Source: Spirogloea muscicola (Eukaryota; Streptophyta; Zygnematophyceae; Spirogloeales; Spirogloeaceae). From it: a stretch of 24,006 bases of DNA. The DNA lies in contig WELB01000130.1 in NCBI GenBank assembly GCA_009602725.1, forward strand, positions 9,916 to 33,921, written 5' to 3'. Below, in pieces: positions 1 to 7,636 of the stretch. Position 1 is the first letter of the stretch. Each line of letters opens with the position of its first letter. The position numbers were made by a program, and so were the translations under genes. The notes beneath the pieces are model-generated. The model was not told the origin of the DNA. It saw only the letters and a list, made by a program, of their open reading frames with translations, and ran no database searches.

Positions 1-210
1 CGCCAGCGACCCGGCTGCAGGGAAGTCAACCGGCTCCCCATGGAAGCGCCGGGCGATGGTGTGGCGGGCGAGCTGGGTGAGCAGCTCGAGCCACCGAGCG
101 CCCAACGCCCCATGTGTGTCGATGGCCAACGGGAAGAACTCGTCTTCCCGCGGATGATCCGCGTACTTCAGCTCTTTGGCCCGAGCAGCGCAGGCGACCG
201 CATACCCAGC
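1..210 (-). mobile_element. Retroelement-derived coding fragment (C-terminal pol-like piece), cut by window edge
   Basis: On the minus strand, 180 to 1 reads as one open frame with the segments KYADHPREDEFFPLAIDTHG and RRFHGEPVDFPAAGSLA. A related minus-strand fragment at 17400-17081 begins KYTDHPGRDETFYWPS, so the two are copies of one family. The 'alanine-rich, KYAD, then FFPLAxDTxG' pattern reminds me of the region after the reverse transcriptase domain in algal non-LTR retrotransposons, but no catalytic motif is present here. The fragment continues out of the window on its 3' side. Upstream of about 210 the frame is lost. The family name is inference; that the two fragments are related is seen directly. 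Confidence 0.45.
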
Positions 211-252
211 CGTGGTGGAGCAGTTCGAGCCACCGAGCACCCAACGCCCCAT
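79..252. repeat. Two direct copies of a 35-bp unit
   Basis: A 35-bp unit beginning GAGCAG(C/T)TCGAGCCACCG occurs at about 79-113 and again at 218-252 with two differences. The first copy lies inside the retroelement fragment. The second lies upstream of it in minus-strand orientation, suggesting local duplication within the element remnant. Confidence 0.75.
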
Positions 253-289
253 TGGGTTCCTCTGGCTTCCTCCTCCTTCTTGAGGAAGC

Positions 290-600
290 CAGAGGAAGCG
301 CTAAGAAACCAAAGCACACAAAGAAAGAAAGCAGCTACAAATTACTCAGTAACCCCTGCTAAGCAGCCGCAAATCAGGCTAGAGCTCGCCCAGCTTTCCC
401 TTGGGGCTGGCATCTCACAGCCATTGCCGTTAATTGGGGTGTGTATTATGTCAGGTTAAGTGTCAATTAAATTGGACAAGCTATTACCGTCTGGTGTGCA
501 AAGCATGAGCCTGAGCTGAGCTCGGGTAGAAAAGAGAGAAAGCGGCTGCTGATATGAAAGAATCGGCTGTGAAATGCCAGCCAGGTAGAGGTGGGGGGCC
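290..600. promoter_or_regulatory. PIG-T upstream region with dispersed-repeat sequence
   Basis: This is the likely promoter and 5' UTR of the PIG-T gene; no TATA box is convincing. Bases 299-390 resemble 6374-6465, sharing blocks such as AAGCAGCTAC and ACTCAGTAA. Bases 542-572, only 30 nt before the ATG, match 6764-6793 almost exactly (GGCTGCTGATA, then AAAGAATCGGCTGTG). The PIG-T leader has therefore been captured from, or has seeded, a dispersed repeat. The ATG at 601 sits in the context GGGGCCATGG. Confidence 0.5.
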
Positions 601-3600
601 ATGGCGCTCGCGCTCGCCGCCGCGCTCGCCCTCCTCGCCGCCGCGGCCGCCTCGGAGGCCGTGCTCGCCCAGTGCTCGGCTGGCGCTGGCGAGGGCTTCA
701 CCGAGGAGCTGCTCCTGCGGCCGCTGCCGGGCGCCGTGCTGGCGCGCTTCCACTTCGCCAGCTGGCACGCCGGCACGTCGCGCCGCCACCACCTCCACAC
801 CTTCCCCAAGGCCCTGGACCAGCTGGTGAATCCAAGGCCCCCAGAGCCCACTACTGCCATACATTGACTGCTGGTGATCCGAAAAGCCCGGAGCCTATTA
901 CTGCCATACTGTAGTAACTAAACTTACTGGCCAAACAAGGACTTGTGAATCTCAAGACAATCTCTGTTGGTACTACGATGGACCAGGACAGGGTTTCGGA
1001 ATCGTCGCAACCATGCCAAAGCCACTAAACAAGACACGAATAGTCAGTTATCATTCCGAGGGCTTTATCGGCAAGATTCTGGGGAGTCTAGTATAGTAGA
1101 GTTGTCGGGTATCTGCACAATGCGGTGTTGGCCAGCAGAGGACACTCAAGCTCAGCGGCATGCTCCGCAACTGTCAGCGCTGATTGCTAGATTCGGTGCA
1201 CTTACCACCACTGCCTAAAACCCAAACCCCAAACCCTAGGCCCTCGTTAGTCAAACCGTAACCCAAACCTCAAACACTAACATTACCTCCGCTGCCGTTT
1301 TGGCATGCGCGTTGCGGCAGCGACCAACAGTCCTTCACCTTGCTGGCGCCTGACGGCCATTGCCGGCGCAGGTACGCGCAAACGGCGTGCAGGAGCTGGA
1401 GCTCAGCCTCACGCGAGGCCGCTGGCACGCGGATGCGTGGGGGCCGCCCGCTGGCGCCGCTGCCACTGCAAAGCCGCCGGGCGCTGAGCTCTGGGCTTGG
1501 CTGAGCGCGCCCCCAGACCAGGCCAGCCCCTGAACCCCAGTCCTGCCCAATTCAGTTCTGAGTCCCAGCTCACAGCTCTCTATAGCTCACTAGCTCACTA
1601 GTCATATCCCTATCTCCAACCCTTAGTCTAATTGAAATCTAATACTGAAGGCTGACCTGCATTCGGCCATCTTATCAATGCAGGTTGATGCAACTTGGCG
1701 CAACCTCACGCACGCGCTCTCAGGCCTCCTCTGCGCCTCCCTCAACCTCCTCGCGGACCCTGCCGCTGCTGCGGCACCGACGCTCTCTTTCCGGCCCGAC
1801 GGCGGCGGCGGCATCTGGCAGCAGGGCAGCCCCGTGCGATACGGGACGCTGCCCCGGGAGCCCGTGTGCACCGAGAACCTCACGCCCTGGCTTAAGCTCC
1901 TCCCCTGCCGGTGCTGCCCTAGTCCTTACAGCCAAAGGCCTAAACTTCACATCTTGAGGACTTCAGAATCCTTGTCGCTGTGATAAAGTGACCAGCTGAC
2001 GGAGTGGCAGAGCCTCAACATAGACCTACAGACCTCCGTGCGCCAAACTTGTCACCACCAAAACATACTTCCAGAGCTGGCAGCCCCAGACGATGCTGCA
2101 CGTGCCCGAGCTTGCGGCCACTGCCCAATCAATCAGCACGACCAACCCAGAAATAGGGAATGAGAGGAGGTTGACGTAGACATTTTACTCTGGGAATCAA
2201 TTGCTCTGTTAAGTATATGGCCACATCACCTAGCTCCTGCTGCGCCTCAGAGTGCTGGCTTCCATTGCGCAGGCCCTTCTGCAGCAACTCCCCAAGCATT
2301 GCTGCCAGCCCCGCCGCTCCCGTGTGCTCAGTCCATCTGATGTCTGGGCGCTGACGTTGCGCAGAGTCACAGTCTTAACCCCCCAATCCCCCAACCGTGC
2401 ACCTTGAATTTGATTGTTGCTGCTGACGGGCTTCTCCTTTTGCATTGACAGTGACAAGGTCGGGCTGGCCACGCTGCTGAACCGTACGGCGCTCTACTCT
2501 GTCAGTATATACCCTCACCCTGTTGCCACTCGAAGGTCTTTTAGATGCTAGTGTCTCAGGCTTTCCTTAGCCTCCGCACTAGAGTGCCAACTTTTGCAGC
2601 CTGAGAAGTCCAGAAAGCAGTGTTCATTGTTGCAAGAGTGCGGAGCCAGATTTGGCCAGTAGTCACTCTTGCTGCTGATAGATAGCATTTACTGTTCACA
2701 TTCAAAGGCTCGTGGTCGCCACTTGGCAGTCTGTTGCTCGGCAGATGTCTGGTGGCCGCATGTGGCAATGGGCTGAGATACCCAATGTGGACTTCGTCTG
2801 GTTTGGTCCTCGGCTAGCATTTCGTTGATATGTGTTCTTGTCTTCTGACTTCATCTGCACAGGCCGCTTATCACAGCCTGCGCATCCACATCAGAGCGCA
2901 GCAACCAGCAGGGGGCGGCGGCGGCGGCGGCGCTGCTGGCCGGGACGAGCCCCGCGGAGTTTTCGTGCAGCAGACACTGACGTTGGTCCTGAGGGCGTCG
3001 CGGCAGGACCATCTACAAGACCGAAGCGCTGGCCGACCGGAGGATTGGTCTCTCGCTTCGTTGTTTGGTTCGTCGGTAACCTCCGCTTGCCCGCTGGCAT
3101 TGAGCAGCGCGGTGTATCTGGAGCTTGAGCAGAACTTGCTGGCAAAGGCCGTGTCCTCGCAGCATCGACTTGAAGGCGAGACAGAGGCGCTCAGAGAGGA
3201 GGAGGGAGGAGTCTGCGGCAAAGAGCCGGCAAGTCAGGGCCCATGGCTAACAGCGGAGCTTCTGGAGAACGAGGCGTTTGCGCTTCTCACACCACCCAAC
3301 CGCTGGCTGGAGGAGCGACCCGCATCGGACAGCCATCACCGTGCTGGCGCCGTGCTGGCCGAGTACAGACTCAAGAACCCGGCGGCTGCACGTCCCCTGA
3401 ACGTGGGCATTGCATGGAAGCGCCGCCCTTTGGTGTGGGCAGCACCGCCCGTCGCGCCGTTCCGCGTGCACAGCTATGTCACAGGCTACGGGAACGAGCG
3501 AGGCGGCCTCGCAGTCGAGCTGTGGGCTGATCCCGAGTGGAGAGCAGGCGTGGAGCGGCGGCGCACCCAGCCAGAGGCGGCGCCGCCACTCGGCAGTGAC

Positions 3601-4895
3601 GACGACGACGGTTTTGCGGATGTCCTCGGCTTTGAGGAGCAGGGGTGGCGGAAGGTCGACGAGGCGGAGCTCCTCGTGGTCGACGACCGGCCGACCGATG
3701 CCACGGTGGTCGACGGCGGCATTGCCGTCGTGCTCTTTCTGGTGGTGCCGTGGTACCTGCGCCTGTACTTCCACTCCCTTGTCATCCTGGTGGACAATGT
3801 GAACGTTGCCCTCAAGGACCTCGCAGAGGACCTGCACATCTCCCCTGCCGAGGACCGGCAGGCGCCTGCCGTCCTCGAGACACGCCTGCGGTTGCCCTCT
3901 CTCACGTCCACGGTGCAACTCCACATCGATTTCGACAAGGTGAGGCCATGGGAAACCAAAAGCAAGCGATTTAATCGATTGCCAGACCCTTAAATCATCA
4001 CAAATAACAGAACTTGTATGTAATCACAAAGCTCATGAAGGTCTAAGTACCTCCCTCGATGGTGAGCAGCATATGATGTATGTTGAACTATACATCGACA
4101 AATGATTCTAATGTGTGTGCGCTCGTAGGCGTTTCTGTGGATTGATGAGCACCCCCCCGATGCAAGCCGTGGCTTTGACCTGCCAGCCGCAGTTGTAACA
4201 TTCCCAGACATTCCCAGCAGCACTGGGTACGAGTGGGATCTGGCAAATGCCTCGGCACTTGATTACAGGCCACTCCTGCAGACCTTGCTGGTATATACCG
4301 TTGTCCTTCAATCGAGAGACCCAGAATGTTGGCATATTTGAGTCGTGCTGGAACATCTGAAAGTTATCTCAACTGTAAGGTCATGGCTGGCTTAGTCCCT
4401 TGACAGGCTTTGGTTGACTTTCTCAATGTCTACGAGGTTCTTGGCTTGCTTATACACTTGCATGGGTTGTGGCCTGCAGCGGGCGCCACCACTGAGGCTC
4501 TATGGCGACACTCTCTTAGTGCCAATGCCAATCCCCGACTTCAGTATGCCGTACAACGTAATCACGCTCACCTGCACTGTGATTGCGATGTTCTTCGGCT
4601 CCCTCTTCAACACCTTGCGGCATCGGCCCGGCGAGGATGAGCAACTCGATGGAGGTGAGTAGTGTGGACTCACACCTGTCGCTCAGTGGCACTGTTGTTG
4701 GCAGAGATGCTTGCGCCTCACATTTGACAGCATGCAGGGTGCTACATGTGTGGTGACTTCTAACGTCCACAGTGTTTGTCATGAGATCATGCAGCTGTGC
4801 CCCCAACGGACAGCTTGAAGACTGTCTTGCACAAGAAAGTGCAAGACTGGCGGGCACGCTTCTGGAGACAAGGAGATCCCAAAGCAAAAATCTAG
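601..4895 (+). CDS. PIGT: GPI transamidase component PIG-T
   Basis: This is a subunit of the ER GPI transamidase complex that attaches preformed GPI anchors to protein C-termini; PIG-T (yeast Gpi16) stabilises the catalytic PIG-K/Gpi8 subunit. Exons: 601-825, 1372-1521, 1684-1910, 2452-2500, 2863-3939, 4129-4290, 4480-4654, 4795-4895. They total 2166 nt, an uninterrupted 721-aa frame. Family signatures in order are a signal peptide (about residues 1-22), EELLLRPLPG, FPKALDQL, a conserved CTENLTPWLKLLPC block, AYHSLRIHIR, SYVTGYG, VPWYLRLYFHSL, PDFSMPYNVITLTCTV, and a single membrane span at about 655-676. A short basic cytosolic tail ends in DPKAKI. The protein is longer than human PIG-T (578 aa), mainly through Gly/Ala- and acid-rich insertions in exon 5. 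Intron 2 needs a GC donor (GC at 1522). The least certain junction is the start of exon 7: a 3' splice site at 4407 is an alternative to 4480. Confidence 0.93.
823..916. repeat. 48-bp tandem duplication spanning the first 5' splice site of PIG-T
   Basis: The segment starting CTGGTGAATCC at 823 is followed, 48 bp later at 871, by CTGGTGATCC. Both copies then run through CC(A/G)GAGCC and TACTGCCATAC. The first copy contains the exon 1 donor (GT at 826), so the intron holds a decayed second copy of the donor region. Only the first donor keeps the PIG-T frame. Confidence 0.8.
1218..1285. repeat. Degenerate telomere-like CCCAAACC stretch in PIG-T intron 1
   Basis: The text AAACCCAAACCCCAAACCCT, followed by further AACCCAAACCTCAAACAC, resembles the plant/algal telomere unit CCCTAAA but contains only one near-exact unit. 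It lies inside intron 1 (826-1371). It could be a fossil of double-strand-break repair with telomeric sequence or simple A/C-rich drift. Confidence 0.35.
1522..1683 (+). other. Putative GC-AG intron (PIG-T intron 2)
   Basis: Exon 2 must end before the in-frame TGA at 1531, yet there is no usable GT between the conserved WAWL block and that stop. Cutting at CAG|GCCAGC (GC at 1522-1523) joins PPDQ directly to VDATWRNL in phase 0. This is the spacing expected in the family, and the whole-gene frame stays intact. The acceptor TGCAG is at 1679-1683. GC donors are a known minor class of U2 introns. Confidence 0.65.
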
Positions 4896-6140
4896 TTGCT
4901 TATGTGCACAGCGATACAAGTCCCGCCAAGTCAAGTGGCCGCACTTACACAATATCAGCATTTTCAGCAACCTCGGTCAACGGATACTCGCTAGTGATCT
5001 TCCGTAGAAGAGTTTGATGTACGTGTTGACCAACGAACGTTGAGCATGAGTGCCTAGATATGGCGTGAGAGCCAAGATGTCAAGTGTCAGCTCAGGCAAT
5101 ATTTTGACTCTCCTTCTGCACAAGCTTCGTGAGGAGTTTTACATGTTTGTGAGATCAAGTCAACTGCAAGCCCCAGAAGCTGCTCCATTGCCTTCCTGCC
5201 TTCATGTGCAATGATCTTGATTATGTGCATGTACAAGCTGTAGTGATCTGACGCAGTGAGTGTCTCACTGCAGCTGTACCTTCTCGACTTTTCAGGTGGG
5301 AGGTCGCAAAGGCCTCCGAGATTGAAGAAGTGGCACTCCAAATGGGGGCAAGGGCCAGCCCAAAAAGAATTGACAAGGGATCGGAGGGGCCGACAAGCGT
5401 TTAGCAGCTACAGAGGGGCCTGATTGAGGAAGAAGGCATTCACTTCAACAGTTCAAGTCGCCTCTCCTCCCTTTGTTTTGGCATTGGTTGTCGGACTTGC
5501 CAAATAACCGTCTTCAGGAGGCCACTCTCACTTATTCATGTATTCTTTGCCTCTTGTCCGCCTTTGTTTATCATCTGCTGGTGAATGTAGTGAGCAGGTC
5601 ACTGCAGTCACGCCTGCGTCTGTTGCATCATAATAAGTTTTCAGTGTGTTTTCACAGTGGTTAGGCTTTATCTGAGCAATTTATTGATTTTGTCATGGGA
5701 CATCAATTCGTCTCTTTCTTGATTTCGAATAGAAATCAGGTCCTAAGGTAAGAACAAATTTTGAAATAGGGACTACTTGACCATTCACACATCTCCACCC
5801 AGCACGAACCCAGTGCTTGGTGCCTGCTCGCCATTGCTTCCAGCTTCAGAGCCAGGGCCTAGAGTGCGATTGGAGAGCTGTATCAGAGAAACCTCTTTCA
5901 AGTCACAAGCTGGAAATCATCCAATCAAGCAATCAAAGTCAACTGTGCCCAGGATCTCGCGTCCTGCCATTCTCCGTGCTTGCTTTTGATGGGCTACACA
6001 GTTGTCAAACACAGCCCCAAGAGTCTGGCACAATGTTCGTCCTCTATCCATGCGTCGCGTTACGAGCCCACGTGGGTCGGCTGCCGATATGGAGATAAGG
6101 GTGCCCCCGGCATATTGTGTCATTGGCCTGAGCGATCGCG
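4896..6140. other. Region downstream of PIG-T, no gene recognised
   Basis: This AT-richer stretch should contain the PIG-T 3' UTR at its left end. The open frames are short, lack recognisable motifs and show no family resemblance. Bases 5324-5371 carry a piece of the dispersed repeat that recurs at 6480-6511 and 6554-6575. Otherwise I see nothing. Confidence 0.5.
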
Positions 6141-6660
6141 CTGGCTCTGTGTGTGGCTAGGCAGCATTTGTGTGCGCGCCGGCTCTGTGTGCGGCTAGGT
6201 GGCACTGTCTGCGCGCCAGCTCTGTGTGTGGCTAGGCCAAGCCCGGCCTCTCTGCCCGCTCACCGCTCCATCTCCTCTCACCCTCAGTAGAAGGAGGGCT
6301 CGCCCGTTGAGGATAGGGGCTGGAAATAACCAGCCCAAAATAGAACGAACAAAGGACGAGAAGGGGCCAGGGGAAGCACTAGGAAGAATAAGCACAGGAA
6401 GAGACTAAGCAGCTACGAAGCACTCAGTAAGCCTTGCAAAGCAGCCTCAGGTCAGAGAGACTGGGCTCCTGGAAGAGAAGAAGAAGTGGCACTCCAAATG
6501 GGGGCAAGGGCTGTGATGAAGTGCTCGCCCATTGAGAATAGGGGCTGGAACAACCAGCCCGAAAAAGAATGATAAGCCAGCCCAAAAGCGCGAAGAGAAA
6601 GCGCGACCAGATTGACTGGTGGCGGGGAAAGGCCAGCCCAAAGGAATGGACAAGGTCGGA
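5324..6660. repeat. Cluster of dispersed-repeat pieces with a CCAGCCC core
   Basis: The 32-bp string starting GAAGAAGTGGCACTCCAAAT is perfectly repeated at 5324-5355 and 6480-6511. A second block, GATAGGGGCTGGAA at 6312 and its GAATAGGGGCTGGAA version at 6535, is followed both times by CCAGCCC and an A-rich tail. CCAGCCC with an A-rich flank recurs at 5355, 6330, 6554, 6577 and 6633. It appears again beside the ferredoxin gene at 16901 and 16974. This looks like a partly tandem, non-coding repeat family with no open frame, perhaps a SINE/MITE-like element or a retroelement UTR. Confidence 0.65.
6144..6237. repeat. Minisatellite, about 2.5 copies of a 37-38-bp unit
   Basis: Units beginning GCTCTGTGTG(T/C)GGCTAGG start at 6144, 6182 and 6219. 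The first two contain the middle part GCA followed by TGTGCGCGCC or CTGCGCGCC. The third is truncated. Confidence 0.85.
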
Positions 6661-6763
6661 AGAAGCCGGAGTGCGAAGCACGAGAGGACTAATAAGGCAT
6701 CAGCCAGGGGACGCTCAGCAACCTCTAGTCAGGAAGCGGGTCCCCTGGCCAGAGCCAGAGGAG

Positions 6764-6793
6764 TGGCTGCTGATACTAAAGAATCGGCTGTGC
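6764..6793. repeat. 30-bp copy of the PIG-T leader sequence
   Basis: GTGGCTGCTGATACTAAAGA and the following ATCGGCTGTG match 542-572, just upstream of the PIG-T ATG, with about three differences. As at the PIG-T start, a GGGCCATGG follows a few dozen bases later (6840-6848), but no open gene follows here. It may be a duplicated promoter/leader fragment or a shared repeat. Confidence 0.65.
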
Positions 6794-6899
6794 CAGAGGC
6801 AGCAGCGAGGGCTCTGCCGGCACGCAGGGGCAGCGCGCGGGCCATGGACAGTAGCCCCCGCCATGGCTGCCGTTATTTATTCTGGGCTTCACTTCTAGA

Positions 6900-7240
6900 C
6901 TACACGTGCACCTGCCGGAGGGCCTGCGGCGGCTGGGCGCCCCTGCAGGCGCCACGTGGAAGGTGCGCTGACCTCGTTGACAGTCAACCGCCGTGGCGTT
7001 AGCTTGACGGTGGCCGTGGCCCGCCAGCCGTCCAACGGCCCCGTCAACGCCCAATCATTGCCGTCAGCTGGGCACTCGAGGGCCAGCGCCTCGTGCGACA
7101 ACGCCACGTGTCGAACGACGACCCCTGACCACCAATCGCAACGCGCCAATCCGTCGCCTGGACACGTCGCTGGCCAATCGGCGACGCGCAGGCGACGCGG
7201 GGAGGATTTTCCTCCCGAGCTCGGAGGAGGCCGAGGAAAT
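6900..7240 (+). promoter_or_regulatory. Probable aconitase promoter: CCAAT and CACGTG cluster
   Basis: CCAAT occurs four times on the plus strand within about 130 bp (7051, 7132, 7146, 7174). CACGTG (G-box) occurs at 6903, 6953 and 7105. The region is CpG-rich and lies upstream of the aconitase coding start at 7637. CCAAT boxes (NF-Y) and G-boxes (bZIP/bHLH) are established eukaryotic promoter elements; their use here is inferred from clustering and position only. Confidence 0.45.
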
Positions 7241-7245
7241 TCCTC

Positions 7246-7403
7246 CCCCATCACGGGGGGCCGCCTGGGCGTGGTCCCGGGGGGGGTGCAATCAGGGAGG
7301 AGGGGGGTGGGGCAGAGGCCTGGTAACACGACAGTCTGTTCGCGGGGAGGGAGGGCGGGGGGGGGAGCTCCCGCCGGCGCGGAGCCCCCCCCCCCCCCCC
7401 CTN
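7246..7403. other. G-tract/C-tract region with an assembly ambiguity
   Basis: Runs of 4-8 G recur between 7246 and 7370. A run of 17 C (7385-7401) is followed by T and a single N at 7403. The G tracts could form quadruplex structures on the plus strand. The N beside a homopolymer implies uncertain length, so reading frames cannot be carried across this point with confidence. This affects the search for the aconitase start. Confidence 0.7.
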
Positions 7404-7636
7404 CCGCCCAAGCACAGCTCCCCGGCGGCCGCCCGCCGCCGCCGTTGCGGTCCGCGCTGCTCGGGAGCCCCCTGCGCGCCCTCGCCGGCGGCGGCGCCGC
7501 CGTCGACGGCCGGCGCCCGGAGTCTCCTCTGCCTCTGCACGGCTGCAGCGGTTCGCAGCTCAGGGCGTCTGCGGCTGCTGCCGCTGTCTCGCTGCGGACG
7601 CGCGCCCGCCCGGAGCTCGGCCGCCGCGCCTCCACC
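7404..7636 (+). CDS. Possible mitochondrial presequence of aconitase, start not found
   Basis: The frame of the ATG at 7637 is open upstream beyond the N. It encodes an Arg/Ala/Ser-rich, nearly acid-poor stretch including RSALLGSPLRALAGG and SLRTRARPELGRRAST, ending at the Met of the cytosolic form. This resembles a mitochondrial targeting peptide and parallels plant aconitases, where a presequence precedes an internal SxMA start. No in-frame ATG exists between 6956 and 7637. The start may lie in an upstream exon, be displaced by the error-prone C-run at 7385-7403, or be absent. The internal ATG has a strong context (CCACCATGG) and could itself give a cytosolic form. Confidence 0.45.

Noticed and set aside
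1911-1973. Plus-strand peptide ALVLTAKGLNF after the PIG-T LLPC block, suggesting a +1 frameshift
   Set aside because: Splicing at GT 1911 to 2452 gives a better family match (DKVGLATLLNRTALYS, then AYHSLRI) and keeps the whole frame, so no frameshift is needed.
3247-3965. 225-aa and 159-aa minus-strand open frames
   Set aside because: Antisense shadows of PIG-T exon 5; no recognisable domain.
6900-6961. Exon-like reading HVHLPEGLRRLGAPAGATWK upstream of aconitase
   Set aside because: Too short, no partner exon in phase, no family match; it lies in the probable promoter.
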